Shown: positions 40,034 to 51,130 of the stretch, one piece after another
How the letters are laid out: each line of letters starts with the position of its first letter
Position numbering within the stretch: position 1 is the stretch's first letter
NCBI RefSeq assembly: GCF_009755665.1
Contig: NZ_CP046622.1
Location: forward strand, 2,418,001 to 2,482,000
Direction of reading: 5' to 3'
From: Variovorax paradoxus
GTDB lineage: Bacteria; Pseudomonadota; Gammaproteobacteria; Burkholderiales; Burkholderiaceae_C
Length of the DNA: 64,000 nucleotides
The notes under the pieces: model-generated
The model's input: the letters and a program-made list of their open reading frames with translations, nothing else
The model's database searches: none
Told to the model about the DNA's origin: nothing
Made by a program: the position numbers and the translations under genes

Positions 40034-41176
40034 ATGAATTTCAAGCGTTTCATGCCTGAGTCGTCTGTCCTGCGTGCGGGTTCGGCTATTGTTCTGGCCG
40101 CCATGTTGGCCGCCTGCTCCGGCACCAGCAAGCCCAAGCCCGCCGAATTGCCGCCGAATCCCGCCTTGTTTGGGGTGCGCCAGGCCTGGAACGTGCGCAT
40201 TCCCGCCGTGAGCTTCCCGCTCGCAGTCGATGTCAGCGGCGACATCGTGACCGTGGCGGGCACCGACGGCACCGTGGTCGCCATCGATGCCCGTGCCGGC
40301 CGCGAAACATGGCGCGGCAACGTCGGCGCCAAGCTGGCGGCAGGCGTCGGCAGCGACGGTTCGCTGGCCGCTGTCGTCACCGCTGACAACGAACTGGTCG
40401 CCATCGAAGGCGGCAAGGTCCTCTGGAAGCAGCGCCTCTCGGCCCAGGCCTTTACCGCGCCTCTGGTGGCTGGCCGGCGTGTCTTCGTGCAAACGGCCGA
40501 CCGCAGCATCAGCGCCTGGGATGGCCAGAGCGGCCGCCGCCTCTGGCTGCAGCAGCGCACCGCCGAAAACCTGGTGCTCAAGAAGTCGGGCGTGCTGATC
40601 GCGGTGGGCGACACGCTGGTGTCGGGCATCGGCGGCCGCCTGGTCGGCATGAACCCGGGCAACGGCACTTCGCGCTGGGAAGCGCCGATTGCCGCACCTC
40701 GCGGCACCAACGACGTCGAGCGCCTGGTCGACCTGACCGGCAGCGTGAGCCGTGTCGGTGACACCGTCTGCGCCCGGGCCTACTACGCCAACGTCGGCTG
40801 CGTCGACACCATTCGCGGCCAGCTGCTCTGGACCAAGCCGGCTTCCGGCGCCGAAGGCGTGAGCGGCGACGAAAGCTTTGTGTACGGCACCGAATCGGAC
40901 GGCAGCGTCACGGCATGGCGCCGCGCCGATGGTGAGCGCGCCTGGCAATCGACGCGCTTCAAGAACCGCGTCCTGACCGGCCCGCTGGCCGTGGGGCGTT
41001 CGCTCGTCATTGGCGAAAGCACCGGAACGCTGCACTTCGTCTCGCGCGAAGACGGCTCACTGCTCAATCGCGTCACGCCCGACGGCTCCGCCATCGGCGT
41101 CACCCCGGTGATGGCCGGCAATACGGTTGTCGTCGTGACGGCCAACGGCGGTGTGTTTGGCTATCGCCCTGAATAA
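40034..41176 (+). CDS. bamB: Outer membrane assembly lipoprotein BamB
   Basis: 380-residue lipoprotein of the BAM complex. The lipobox LAAC places the lipid on Cys28; the mature part is an eight-bladed PQQ-like beta propeller, with repeating blades such as GTVVAIDARAGRETWRGNVG and VTAWRRADGERAWQS. It helps deliver beta-barrel proteins to BamA, with BamD encoded at 28438. It sits 12 bases after yfgM and 48 before der. Confidence 0.96.
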   Translation: MNFKRFMPESSVLRAGSAIVLAAMLAACSGTSKPKPAELPPNPALFGVRQAWNVRIPAVSFPLAVDVSGDIVTVAGTDGTVVAIDARAGRETWRGNVGAKLAAGVGSDGSLAAVVTADNELVAIEGGKVLWKQRLSAQAFTAPLVAGRRVFVQTADRSISAWDGQSGRRLWLQQRTAENLVLKKSGVLIAVGDTLVSGIGGRLVGMNPGNGTSRWEAPIAAPRGTNDVERLVDLTGSVSRVGDTVCARAYYANVGCVDTIRGQLLWTKPASGAEGVSGDESFVYGTESDGSVTAWRRADGERAWQSTRFKNRVLTGPLAVGRSLVIGESTGTLHFVSREDGSLLNRVTPDGSAIGVTPVMAGNTVVVVTANGGVFGYRPE

Positions 41177-41224
41177 CTTTCTCGAAGGCCCGCCCATGAA
41201 AACCGCGCCAATGAAAGGCCGGCC

Positions 41225-42568
41225 ATGAAGCCGGTCGTGGCCCTGGTCGGGCGTCCCAACGTCGGCAAGTCGACCCTTTTCAACCGCCTGACGCAGACGC
41301 GCGACGCCATCGTCGCCGACTTTGCGGGGCTCACGCGCGACCGCCACTACGGCAACGGCCGGCTGGGCAAGCACGAGTTCATCGTGATCGACACCGGCGG
41401 CTTCGAGCCCGATGCCGGCAGCGGCATCTACAAGGAAATGGCCAAGCAGACGCGGCAGGCCGTGGCCGAGGCCGACGTGGTGATCTTCGTCGTCGACGCG
41501 CGCGAAGGCCTTTCGGCGCAAGACCACGACATTGCCAACGAATTGCGCAGGCTGGGCAAGCCGTGCGTGCTGGCGGCCAACAAGGCTGAAGGCATGCATG
41601 ACGGCACCAAGCTCGTCGACTTCTACGAGTTGGGCTTTGGCGACGTGCACGGCGTTTCCGCCGCGCACGGGCAGGGCATGCGCGACCTGGTCGAACTGGC
41701 GCTCGCGCCGCTCAACCTGCCGGATCCCGAAGACGACACCGACGAAGACGACGTCAACAAGCCGATCAAGCTGGCCGTGGCCGGACGGCCCAACGTCGGC
41801 AAGTCCACGCTGATCAACACCTGGCTTGGCGAAGAGCGCCTGGTGGCCTTCGACATGCCGGGCACCACACGCGATGCCATTTCGGTGCCGTTCGAGCGTA
41901 ACGGCCAGCGCTTCGAGCTCATCGACACGGCCGGCCTGCGCCGCAAGGGCAAGGTGTTCGAAGCAATCGAGAAGTTCTCGGTGGTCAAGACGCTGCAGGC
42001 CATCGAGTCGGCCAACGTGGTGCTGTTGCTGCTCGATGCCACCCAGGGCGTGACCGACCAGGACGCGCACATTGCCGGCTACATCCTCGAAAGCGGACGG
42101 GCGGTGGTGATTGCCATCAACAAGTGGGACGCGGTCGACAGCTACCAGCGCGAGCAGATCCAGCGCCAGATCGAAACCCGCCTGCCGTTCCTCAAGTTCG
42201 CATCGCTGCATTTCATCTCGGCCATCAAGCGCCAGGGTCTCGGCCCGGTATGGCAGGCGATTGCGCAGGCCCATAAATCGGCCACCCGCAAGATGTCCAC
42301 ACCCGTGCTGACCCGGCTGCTGCTGGAGGCGGTGCAGTTCCAGTCGCCCAAGCGCGCGGGCATGTTCCGCCCCAAGCTGCGCTATGCGCACCAGGGCGGC
42401 ATGAACCCGCCGGTGATCATCATTCACGGCAATTCGCTGGAGCACGTGACCGAGGCGTACAAGCGCTTTCTCGAAGGGCGCTTCCGCAAGGAATTCGACC
42501 TCGTGGGCACGCCCTTGCGCATTCAGTTCAAGAGCTCGCAGAATCCCTTTGCGGACAAGGACGACTGA
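41225..42568 (+). CDS. der: Ribosome assembly GTPase Der (EngA)
   Basis: 447-residue GTPase with two tandem G domains, each opening GRPNVGKST (near residues 9 and 183), and a C-terminal KH-like domain (about 360-447, [19 protein letters not shown]). It acts in 50S subunit maturation. Switch and base-recognition motifs [16 protein letters not shown] and INKWDAV are intact. It closes the ispG-bamB-der run; hfq follows after a 164-base non-coding leader. Confidence 0.98.
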   Translation: MKPVVALVGRPNVGKSTLFNRLTQTRDAIVADFAGLTRDRHYGNGRLGKHEFIVIDTGGFEPDAGSGIYKEMAKQTRQAVAEADVVIFVVDAREGLSAQDHDIANELRRLGKPCVLAANKAEGMHDGTKLVDFYELGFGDVHGVSAAHGQGMRDLVELALAPLNLPDPEDDTDEDDVNKPIKLAVAGRPNVGKSTLINTWLGEERLVAFDMPGTTRDAISVPFERNGQRFELIDTAGLRRKGKVFEAIEKFSVVKTLQAIESANVVLLLLDATQGVTDQDAHIAGYILESGRAVVIAINKWDAVDSYQREQIQRQIETRLPFLKFASLHFISAIKRQGLGPVWQAIAQAHKSATRKMSTPVLTRLLLEAVQFQSPKRAGMFRPKLRYAHQGGMNPPVIIIHGNSLEHVTEAYKRFLEGRFRKEFDLVGTPLRIQFKSSQNPFADKDD

Positions 42569-42732
42569 GCGCGCTTGTCGACCGATGGCAGCCGATGAGC
42601 TGCGGCTGCGCTGGAAGTTCCGGCTTTTGAGAGACGTTATTTTTCAAAGGCTTTTGACCCCGCCTGCTGCGGCGCAGAAACCCTGTGTTAAGGTCATCTC
42701 TCCAACAACTACTCTTGAACACGGAGAATATC

Positions 42733-42978
42733 GTGAGCAATAAAGGGCAACTTCTACAAGACCCGTTTCTGAACACCCTGCGTCGCGAGCATGTGCCGGT
42801 TTCCATTTACTTGGTGAACGGTATCAAGCTGCAGGGCCAGATCGAGTCTTTCGACCAGTACGTCGTGTTGCTTCGCAACACGGTGACACAAATGGTCTAC
42901 AAGCACGCCATTTCCACTATCGTGCCGGGTCGTGCCGTCAACTTCTCGGCTGCCGAGAACGACGACGCCGCAGCCTGA
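42733..42978 (+). CDS. hfq: RNA chaperone Hfq
   Basis: 81-residue Sm-like protein that forms hexamers and pairs small RNAs with mRNAs. Sequence is canonical: [20 protein letters not shown], Sm1 and the Sm2 [12 protein letters not shown]. The C-terminal tail after the core is short (about 14 residues, acidic). The start is GTG, fixed by the invariant SNKGQ N terminus and a GGAG ribosome-binding site nine bases upstream. A strong terminator follows the stop, so hfq may also be expressed as a short transcript. The 164-base leader contains no gene. Confidence 0.97.
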   Translation: MSNKGQLLQDPFLNTLRREHVPVSIYLVNGIKLQGQIESFDQYVVLLRNTVTQMVYKHAISTIVPGRAVNFSAAENDDAAA

Positions 42979-42986
42979 TCGCGCGG

Positions 42987-43016
42987 AGCGCGGCGGTACC
43001 CACCGCCGCGCTTTTT
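42987..43016 (+). terminator. Strong intrinsic terminator between hfq and hflX
   Basis: An 11-base-pair perfect stem (AGCGCGGCGGT / ACCGCCGCGCT) with an ACCC tetraloop, followed by five T in total. It begins nine bases after the hfq stop and ends 17 bases before the hflX start, so downstream genes depend on read-through or their own promoter. Confidence 0.85.
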
Positions 43017-43032
43017 CCATATTTGATCCCGC

Positions 43033-44202
43033 TTGTCTGAACTGAACTCCCGCCAGGAAGGCGCCGCCGTTCTCGTCGGCGTCGATTTCGGGCTGCCCCA
43101 TTTCGACAGCGAACTCGAGGAACTCGGCCTGCTCGCACAGACCGCGGGCCTGGAGCCTGTCGCCCGACTCATCTGCAAACGCAAGGCGCCCGACGCAGCG
43201 CTCTTCGTCGGAAGCGGCAAAGCCGATGAAATCAAGGAACTGGCTGCAATGCACCAGGCCAGCGAGGTCATCTTCGACCAGTCGCTGAGCCCCGCGCAGC
43301 AGCGCAATCTCGAGCGCCAGCTCGACGTGGCGGTGTATGACCGCACCTTCCTTATTCTGGAAATCTTCGCGCAGCGTGCCCGCTCCCATGAGGGCAAGCT
43401 CCAAGTCGAGCTGGCGCGACTGCAATACCTCAGCACGCGCCTGGTTCGCCGCTGGTCCCACCTGGAGCGCCAGACTGGCGGCGCCGGTGTGCGAGGCGGC
43501 CCCGGTGAAAAGCAGATCGAGCTCGACCGCCGGATGATCAGCGAGTCGATCAAGCGCACGCGCGAGCGCCTCGCCAAGGTGCAGAAGCAGCGCGGAACGC
43601 AGCGCCGCCAGCGCGAGCGCCGCGAGACCTTCAACATCTCGCTCGTGGGCTATACCAACGCAGGCAAGTCTTCGCTGTTCAATGCACTGGTGAAAGCCCG
43701 CGCGTATGCGGCCGACCAGCTTTTTGCAACGCTCGACACCACCACGCGCAACCTGTACCTGGGCGACGCCCGCCGGCAGGTTTCCATTTCAGACACCGTC
43801 GGCTTCATTCGCGACTTGCCTCACGGCCTGGTCGACGCGTTCAAGGCCACCCTGCAAGAGGCGGTCGACGCCGACTTGCTCCTGCACGTGGTCGATGCCT
43901 CCAACCCGCATTTCCCCGAGCAGATGGCCGAAGTGCAGTCGGTTCTTCGCGACATCGGGGCCGATGCCGTTCCGCAGCTTCTGGTGTTCAACAAGCTCGA
44001 CGCCCTTGAAACTGCACAGCATCCGCTGCATCTGCAGGACGAGATGGAAATCGACGGCGTGCAGGTTCCGCGCATCTTCCTGAGTGCGCGAAGCGGCGAG
44101 GGCGTTCCCCTGCTGCGAGCCGAACTGGCCCGCCGGTCGGGTTCCGTGGGCGATACGATGACCCCAGAAGCCGACACTGAATTGCACGATACCGCCAATT
44201 GA
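43033..44202 (+). CDS. hflX: Ribosome-associated GTPase HflX
   Basis: 389-residue GTPase that splits stalled or heat-damaged ribosomes. N-terminal HflX domain (GFLVG-like FVGSGKADEIKEL, ERQLDVAVYDRTFLILEIFAQR), glycine-rich GGAGVRGGPGEKQIELDRR, and a G domain with Walker A GYTNAGKSSLFNAL, DTVGFIRDLPHGL and FNKLDAL. Start taken as TTG (then SELNSRQEGAAVLVG); no in-frame ATG fits better. It follows the hfq terminator. Confidence 0.94.
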   Translation: MSELNSRQEGAAVLVGVDFGLPHFDSELEELGLLAQTAGLEPVARLICKRKAPDAALFVGSGKADEIKELAAMHQASEVIFDQSLSPAQQRNLERQLDVAVYDRTFLILEIFAQRARSHEGKLQVELARLQYLSTRLVRRWSHLERQTGGAGVRGGPGEKQIELDRRMISESIKRTRERLAKVQKQRGTQRRQRERRETFNISLVGYTNAGKSSLFNALVKARAYAADQLFATLDTTTRNLYLGDARRQVSISDTVGFIRDLPHGLVDAFKATLQEAVDADLLLHVVDASNPHFPEQMAEVQSVLRDIGADAVPQLLVFNKLDALETAQHPLHLQDEMEIDGVQVPRIFLSARSGEGVPLLRAELARRSGSVGDTMTPEADTELHDTAN

Positions 44203-44240
44203 TTGGGCACAATCCCGCCACTGACAAGAGAACGAAGCGA

Positions 44241-45641
44241 ATGAATGCAAAGCCAGCGTGGAGAGGGTTTCTGGGCATGTTCAACCTGAACGATGGCCGG
44301 TGGGGGCGTGGCGATGAGCCCGCATCCAACGGCGACCGCCCGACCGGCAACCGACCTCCCGACGCAGACCCACCGGGCGCCCCGACGCCCCCGCCTTCGG
44401 GCAACAGCAACCAGAACAACGGCAACCGCCCTCGCGGGCAGGGCCCCAACCAGGGGCCGCCGGATCTCGACGAACTCTGGCGCGACCTCAATCGCAAGCT
44501 CGGCGGCTTCTTCGGTGGCAAGGGTGGCGGCAACCGCCCCAGCGGCAACGATGGCGGCGGTAACGGCTACAGGCCCGACATGAAGAATGCGGGCTTCGGC
44601 ATCGGCCTCGTGGCCATCGTGGCCGTTCTCATCTGGCTGGGTACCGGCTTCTTCATCGTGAACGAAGGCCAGCAGGCCGTGGTTACCCAATTCGGCCGCT
44701 ACAAGGCGACGGTGGGCGCGGGCTTCAACTGGCGCCTGCCGTACCCGATCCAGCGCCACGAAGTTGTCGTGGTCACGCAGATCCGTTCCACCGACGTGGG
44801 CCGCGACGCCATCGTGCGCACGACGGGCCTGCGCGAGTCGGCCATGCTGACCGAGGACGAGAACATCGTCGAAATCAAGTTTGCCGTGCAGTACCGCCTG
44901 AGCGATGCGCGCGCCTACCTGTACGAGAGCAAGTCGCCCACGGAAACGGTGGTGCAAGTGGCCGAAACCGCCGTGCGCGAAGTGGTCGGCAAGATGAAGA
45001 TGGATGCGGCCCTTGCCGAGGAGCGCGACCAGATCGCGCCTCGCGTGCGCGCGCTGATGCAGACCATCCTCGACCGCTACAAGGTCGGCGTCGAGGTGGT
45101 CAACATCAACTTGCAGCAGGGTGGCGTTCGCCCGCCCGAGCAGGTGCAGTCCGCATTCGACGACGTGCTCAAGGCCGGACAGGAACGCGAGCGCGCCAAG
45201 AACGAAGCCCAGGCCTATGCCAACGACGTGGTGCCGCGTGCAACGGGTACCGCATCGCGCCTGAAGGAAGAGTCCGAGGCCTACAAGGCGCGTATCGTCG
45301 CGCAGGCGCAAGGCGATGCAGGCCGCTTCGCCGCCGTGCTGGCCGAATACCAGAAGGCCCCGCAAGTCACGCGCGACCGCATGTACACCGACGCCATGCA
45401 GCAGATCTACGCCAGCACCACCAAGGTGCTGGTCGACACCAAGCAAGGCTCCAACCTGCTGTACCTCCCGCTGGACAAGCTCATGCAGATGAGCGGCAAC
45501 AACCAGGCAACGCCGGTCGATGCAGCCAGCCCCAGCGTGGCCGGCACCGCGCCCGCCCAGTCCTCGGTGATTCCCGTGGCCCCCTCCGCCGGCGACAACC
45601 GCGCCCGCGACGGCCGTTCGCGCGACCGCGACGTGCGTTGA
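44241..45641 (+). CDS. hflK: FtsH regulator HflK (SPFH/prohibitin family)
   Basis: 466-residue membrane protein that with HflC forms the large cage round FtsH. N-terminal 110 residues are a Gly/Asn/Pro-rich cytoplasmic segment, followed by a membrane helix (about 117-140, GFGIGLVAIVAVLIWLGTGFF), the SPFH domain (IVNEGQQAVVTQFGRYK), and helical C-terminal region rich in coiled coil. The start MNAKPAWRGFLGMFNLND is the first ATG; an upstream TTG overlaps hflX. Confidence 0.96.
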   Translation: MNAKPAWRGFLGMFNLNDGRWGRGDEPASNGDRPTGNRPPDADPPGAPTPPPSGNSNQNNGNRPRGQGPNQGPPDLDELWRDLNRKLGGFFGGKGGGNRPSGNDGGGNGYRPDMKNAGFGIGLVAIVAVLIWLGTGFFIVNEGQQAVVTQFGRYKATVGAGFNWRLPYPIQRHEVVVVTQIRSTDVGRDAIVRTTGLRESAMLTEDENIVEIKFAVQYRLSDARAYLYESKSPTETVVQVAETAVREVVGKMKMDAALAEERDQIAPRVRALMQTILDRYKVGVEVVNINLQQGGVRPPEQVQSAFDDVLKAGQERERAKNEAQAYANDVVPRATGTASRLKEESEAYKARIVAQAQGDAGRFAAVLAEYQKAPQVTRDRMYTDAMQQIYASTTKVLVDTKQGSNLLYLPLDKLMQMSGNNQATPVDAASPSVAGTAPAQSSVIPVAPSAGDNRARDGRSRDRDVR

Positions 45642-45657
45642 AAAGGCTAAGAAGAAC

Positions 45658-46560
45658 ATGAACAGAATCGGATTCATCGCCTCGTCGATCCTCGTGCTGC
45701 TGGTGCTGCTGAGCTCGACCCTCTTCGTGGTCGACCAGCGCCAGTTCGGCGTGGTGTACGCCCTGGGGCAGATCAAGCAGGTCATTACCGAGCCAGGCTT
45801 GCATTTCAAGCTGCCGCCGCCGCTGCAGAACGTCTCGTACATCGACAAGCGCCTGCTCACGCTGTCCAGCCTCGACACCGAGCCCATGCTCACGGCCGAG
45901 AAGCAGCGCGTGGTGATCGACTGGTATGTGCGCTGGCGCATCACCGATCCGCAGGCCTACATCCGCAACGTCGGCCTCGACGAGAGCGCGGGCGCCACGC
46001 AGCTCAACCGCGTGGTTCGCAATGCCTTCCAGGAAAACATCAACAAGCGCACCGTGCGCGACCTGATCTCCGTGCGCCGCGAGGCGCTCATGTCCGACGT
46101 GCAGCGCGAAGTGCTGGCCGTGGTGAAGGGTGCCAAGCCTTGGGGCGTGGACGTGATCGACGTGCGCATCACGCGTGTCGACTACGTGGAAGCGATCACC
46201 GAATCGGTCTACCGCCGCATGGAGGCCGAGCGCAAGCGCGTTGCCAACGAGCTGCGTTCGACCGGTTTTGCCGAAGGCGAAAAGATCCGCGCCGACGCCG
46301 ACCGCCAGCGCGAAGTGATCGTGGCCAACGCCTACCGCGACGCCCAGAAGATCAAGGGCGAGGGCGATGCCCAGGCCGCCGCTGCCTACAGCGAGGCCTT
46401 CGGCCGCGATGCGCAGTTCGCGCAGTTCTATCGCAGCCTCGAAGCCTACAAGCAGAGCTTCAACAAGAAGAGCGACGTGATGGTGCTCGATCCGTCGTCC
46501 GACTTCTTCCGCGCCATGCAGAGCGCCGGCACGCCAGCAGGCAACGCGCCGCGCCGCTGA
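45658..46560 (+). CDS. hflC: FtsH regulator HflC (SPFH/prohibitin family)
   Basis: 300-residue partner of HflK. N-terminal membrane helix (FIASSILVLLVLLSSTLFVV, residues 5-24), SPFH domain (DQRQFGVVYALGQIKQVI), then coiled coil (RRMEAERKRVANELRSTGFA) and the conserved YRSLEAYKQSF end. It lies 16 bases after hflK and 19 before the small DUF2065 gene. Confidence 0.97.
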   Translation: MNRIGFIASSILVLLVLLSSTLFVVDQRQFGVVYALGQIKQVITEPGLHFKLPPPLQNVSYIDKRLLTLSSLDTEPMLTAEKQRVVIDWYVRWRITDPQAYIRNVGLDESAGATQLNRVVRNAFQENINKRTVRDLISVRREALMSDVQREVLAVVKGAKPWGVDVIDVRITRVDYVEAITESVYRRMEAERKRVANELRSTGFAEGEKIRADADRQREVIVANAYRDAQKIKGEGDAQAAAAYSEAFGRDAQFAQFYRSLEAYKQSFNKKSDVMVLDPSSDFFRAMQSAGTPAGNAPRR

Positions 46561-46579
46561 TCCGTCGGCCGGCTTCGTC

Positions 46580-46768
46580 GTGAGCGCCGAAATCTTCTGG
46601 AGCGCGCTGGCGCTCGTGCTGGTGATCGAAGGCATCCTGCCTTTCGTGTCGCCGGGCGGGTGGCGGCGCGGCTTCGGCCAGCTGATGCAGCTGCGCGACG
46701 GACAGCTGCGTTTCTTCGGACTTTGCAGCATCTTGCTGGGTTTGCTCCTCCTTTGGGTTTTGGGGTAG
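46580..46768 (+). CDS. Small DUF2065 inner-membrane protein
   Basis: 62 residues with two predicted membrane helices (about 7-23 and 45-61) joined by a short basic, Arg/Gln-rich loop. DUF2065/YjeT proteins lie next to hflC in many proteobacteria; function unknown. The start is GTG. Its size and placement in the hfl run make it a real gene rather than a chance frame. Confidence 0.88.
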   Translation: MSAEIFWSALALVLVIEGILPFVSPGGWRRGFGQLMQLRDGQLRFFGLCSILLGLLLLWVLG

Positions 46769-46812
46769 CTCGGTCCCGGTAGAATCCCGGTTTAACCACG
46801 CCCCCGATCCCC

Positions 46813-47973
46813 ATGTCCGCCTGGGTCCTCCCGGATCACATTGCCGATGTGCTGCCTTCCGAGGCGCGCCACATCGAAGAACTTCGACGCCAGCTGCTCG
46901 ATACCGCCCGTGGCTATGGCTACGAGCTGGTGATGCCGCCGCTGCTCGAGCATCTCGAGTCGTTGCTGTCGGGCACCGGCGAGGCGCTCGACCTCCAAAC
47001 CTTCAAGCTCGTCGACCAGCTCTCCGGCCGCAGCATGGGCCTTCGTGCCGACACCACCCCCCAGGTGGCGCGCATCGACGCCCACTTGCTGAACCGCGAG
47101 GGCGTGGCGCGCCTGTGCTACTGCGGGCCGGTGCTCCATACCCGCCCCGACCGGCCGCATGCCACGCGCGAGCCCCTGCAGTTCGGCGCCGAAATCTATG
47201 GCCATGCCGGGCTCGAAGCCGACACCGAAACCCTGCTGCTAGCACTCGATTGCCTTCATGCGGCCGGCGTCGGCAATGGGCTGATCGTCGACCTGGCGGA
47301 CGCGCGCATCGTGCGGGCGCTGTTTGCCGGCGTGCCGGTCGATGCCTCGGTGCTGGCGCGCGTGCACGCGGCGCTGGTTGCCAAGGACGCGAGCGAGTTG
47401 CATGCGCTCACGCGCAACTTCCCGGCGCCGTCGCGCGACGGCTTGCGCGCCCTGGTTCAACTGTACGGCGATGCGTCGGTGCTCGACGAGGCTGCCAAGG
47501 CCCTCAAGGGCACCCCCGCCGTGAGCGCGGCGCTCGCCGGCCTGAAGAAGCTTGCCGACAGCCTGCAGGGCGACTCGGGGCGGCAGATCAGCTTCGACCT
47601 TGCCGACCTGCGCGGCTACGCCTACTACAGCGGCATGCGGTTCGGCATCTATGTGCCGGGTGCGGCCGATGCGCTGGTGCGCGGCGGCCGCTACGACGAA
47701 GTCGGTGCCGTGTTCGGCCGCAACCGCCCCGCGGTCGGCTTCAGCCTCGACGTGCGCGAACTGGTCGGCGTGCTGCCGGCGCGGCCGCTGCGCGCGGCCA
47801 TCCGTGCCCCGTGGAGCGACGCCGCCGGCCTGCGCCAGGCCATTGCCGGGCTGCGCAAGGCCGGCGAAACCGTGGTCTGCGTACTGCCCGGCCACGGCAG
47901 CGAAATCGATGAATTCCATTGCGACCGCGAGCTCGTCGAGCAAGCAGGGCAGTGGCAAGTCCGAGCCATCTGA
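46813..47973 (+). CDS. hisZ: ATP phosphoribosyltransferase regulatory subunit HisZ
   Basis: 386-residue HisS paralogue lacking the anticodon domain. It is required with short-form HisG for the first step of histidine synthesis. Class II-type motifs are recognisable: [37 protein letters not shown] and the late [17 protein letters not shown], while the catalytic signature for histidine activation seen in hisS is changed. Its presence implies the genome carries a short HisG elsewhere. It lies between the hfl genes and purA, as in other betaproteobacteria. Confidence 0.95.
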   Translation: MSAWVLPDHIADVLPSEARHIEELRRQLLDTARGYGYELVMPPLLEHLESLLSGTGEALDLQTFKLVDQLSGRSMGLRADTTPQVARIDAHLLNREGVARLCYCGPVLHTRPDRPHATREPLQFGAEIYGHAGLEADTETLLLALDCLHAAGVGNGLIVDLADARIVRALFAGVPVDASVLARVHAALVAKDASELHALTRNFPAPSRDGLRALVQLYGDASVLDEAAKALKGTPAVSAALAGLKKLADSLQGDSGRQISFDLADLRGYAYYSGMRFGIYVPGAADALVRGGRYDEVGAVFGRNRPAVGFSLDVRELVGVLPARPLRAAIRAPWSDAAGLRQAIAGLRKAGETVVCVLPGHGSEIDEFHCDRELVEQAGQWQVRAI

Positions 47974-47981
47974 ATTTTTGA

Positions 47982-49328
<1,347 letters not shown>

Positions 49329-49346
49329 ACAGGAACGAACCAGACC

Positions 49347-49871
49347 ATGTTGACCGAAGACGGCAAACATCTCTACGTCAGCTACGACGAGTACCACAAC
49401 CTGATCGAGAAGCTCGCAATCAAGGTGCATCAGTCGGGCTGGGAGTTCGACACCATTCTTTGCCTCGCGCGCGGCGGCATGCGCCCCGGCGACGTGCTCT
49501 CGCGCATCTTCAGCAAGCCGCTCGCCATCATGTCGACCAGCTCGTACCGCGCCGACGCCGGTACGGTGCAGGGCCACCTCGACATTGCCCGCTACATCAC
49601 CACGCCCAAGGGCGAGATCGCAGGCAAGGTGCTGCTGGTGGACGACCTGGCCGATTCGGGCCACACGCTGCATGCGGTGATGGACATGCTGCGCAACAAC
49701 TACAAGCCGATCACCGAACTGCGCAGCGCGGTGCTCTGGACCAAGGCGCTGTCGACCTTCACGCCTGACTACTCGGTCGAGTACCTCGCGACCAACCCCT
49801 GGATCCACCAGCCCTTCGAAGGCTACGACTCGCTCGGGCCTGAAAAGCTGCTCGAGAAGTGGTCGGTCTGA
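49347..49871 (+). CDS. Purine phosphoribosyltransferase family protein
   Basis: 174-residue type I PRTase. The PRPP-binding loop is KVLLVDDLADSGHTL (about residues 95-109) and CLARGGMRPGDVLS provides the pyrophosphate loop. It resembles xanthine-guanine/hypoxanthine phosphoribosyltransferases; placement after purA supports purine salvage, but base preference cannot be read. The N terminus (MLTEDGKHLYVSYDEYHNLI) is that of a widespread betaproteobacterial group annotated only as phosphoribosyltransferase. Confidence 0.9.
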   Translation: MLTEDGKHLYVSYDEYHNLIEKLAIKVHQSGWEFDTILCLARGGMRPGDVLSRIFSKPLAIMSTSSYRADAGTVQGHLDIARYITTPKGEIAGKVLLVDDLADSGHTLHAVMDMLRNNYKPITELRSAVLWTKALSTFTPDYSVEYLATNPWIHQPFEGYDSLGPEKLLEKWSV

Positions 49872-50051
49872 CCTGATCTTGCCCCCGGGCGGCGACTCAT
49901 CAACAGCCCGGGCGCGCGCGCATGTAGGCGCACTGCGCGTATGCGTCACCATGGCTTGCAGTACCCGATGCAGCGATGTAGAACGATAGCGTTAAAGCTT
50001 GAAGTTCACAGGCAGTTTTGGAGCAGGGCAGCAGCTCCAAAGGAGTCAGGC

Positions 50052-50585
50052 ATGTTGGCAGCAGAATGCGCGTGGGCCATCTTGCGCGCCGAGCACGTTC
50101 GCACCCGGGAATTGCTGGATTGCCTCCGCGAGGCGATGAAGGCAGGGGGCGAGGCGAGCGTTCGGCAACGCGCAACGTCCGCCATCGAGATCATCGAGCG
50201 GCTTCGGGCCTTCGAAGAAAACACGCATCGCCCCAAAGGCGTTGTGATGCTGAACATACTGCGCGGCAGGTCGCGCGAAGCCGACGAGCTCCTTGAGCAG
50301 CTCGATGCCGAGAGCGAGTGCTGCAATGGCCTCATCTCGCAGGCGACGCTGCTGCTCGAGCGGGCCCGGTCCGGCGACCCGGATGCGGCTGGACAGGCCG
50401 GGGCCCTGTTGCGGCAGCACCGGCAGTTCATGTCCACGCATCTGGACAAGGAAGACACGCTCCTGCATTCGCAAACCGCGCTGCTGCTCACGGCCGAGGA
50501 GTGGGCGACCGTGGTCTCGTCCATCTCGAAGGAAGTAGGCGCCGCGAGAAAGCGCGAGCATCGGCGCTTATCGGTGCGCGGGTAA
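50052..50585 (+). CDS. Hemerythrin-like (HHE cation-binding) domain protein
   Basis: 177-residue helical protein. Metal-ligand pattern of a four-helix HHE domain can be picked out: His15, His59, His123, then His130 with Glu134 (HLDKE), and His139. It may bind a di-iron centre for oxygen, NO or redox sensing. A strong AAAGGAG lies seven bases before the ATG and fixes the start; reading frame stays open upstream without need. It follows a 180-base stretch after the phosphoribosyltransferase gene that holds no gene I can support. Converges with the VOC gene. Confidence 0.8.
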   Translation: MLAAECAWAILRAEHVRTRELLDCLREAMKAGGEASVRQRATSAIEIIERLRAFEENTHRPKGVVMLNILRGRSREADELLEQLDAESECCNGLISQATLLLERARSGDPDAAGQAGALLRQHRQFMSTHLDKEDTLLHSQTALLLTAEEWATVVSSISKEVGAARKREHRRLSVRG

Positions 50586-50614
50586 GCCTCGCGAGGAGGC
50601 CCCGCGACCTCTGC

Positions 50615-51067
50615 CTACGCTCCGCTGGAATCGAACATCGCGGTGTAGCGCCGCTGCATCTCTTCCGGCGTCAGCTTCTCGATGCTGTGGCCCACGTTCC
50701 AGCGATGCCCGAACGGATCGCGGAACACGCCCGATCGCTCGCCGTAGAACTGGTCCTGCGGCGCCATGTCGAGCGTGGCGCCAGCCTCGACGGCCCGCGC
50801 CACCACGGCATCGGCGTCGTCCACGTGCAGATGCAGCGTGACCGCGGTGCCCCCGAGCGTCCTGGCGCTGTGGATGTTGTATTCGGCGAACTCGTCAGAA
50901 AGCATCAGGATCGCGCCGTTATGGAAGTCGAGTTCCGCATGCCCGATGCGGCCGTTCGGTTCGGTCAGCCGGAAGATCTCCTTGACCTCGAAGACCTTGC
51001 AGTAGAAGTCGATGGCGGCGCCTGCATCGTCGACGCAGAGGTATGGAAAAAGTTCGTGGATGGCCAT
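50615..51067 (-). CDS. VOC-superfamily (glyoxalase/PhnB-like) protein
   Basis: 150-residue protein with two beta-alpha-beta-beta-beta modules of the vicinal-oxygen-chelate fold. The segments FPYLCVDDAGAAIDFYCKVF and DPFGHRWNVGHSIEKLTPEE are typical of PhnB-like members, which are often of unknown activity. It is transcribed the same way as, and 63 bases after, an AraC-type regulator, which may control it. Confidence 0.9.
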   Translation of the reverse strand: MAIHELFPYLCVDDAGAAIDFYCKVFEVKEIFRLTEPNGRIGHAELDFHNGAILMLSDEFAEYNIHSARTLGGTAVTLHLHVDDADAVVARAVEAGATLDMAPQDQFYGERSGVFRDPFGHRWNVGHSIEKLTPEEMQRRYTAMFDSSGA

Positions 51068-51130
51068 GGTGGTTGCCTTTCGAGAGGGGGAACGCAGTTG
51101 TCGTGGCGCCGATTCTGGGCCGCTGCACCG

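Noticed and set aside
46758..46785. TAGAAT as -10 element before hisZ
   Set aside because: No acceptable -35 at 16-18 bases; hisZ may simply be read from the hfl run.
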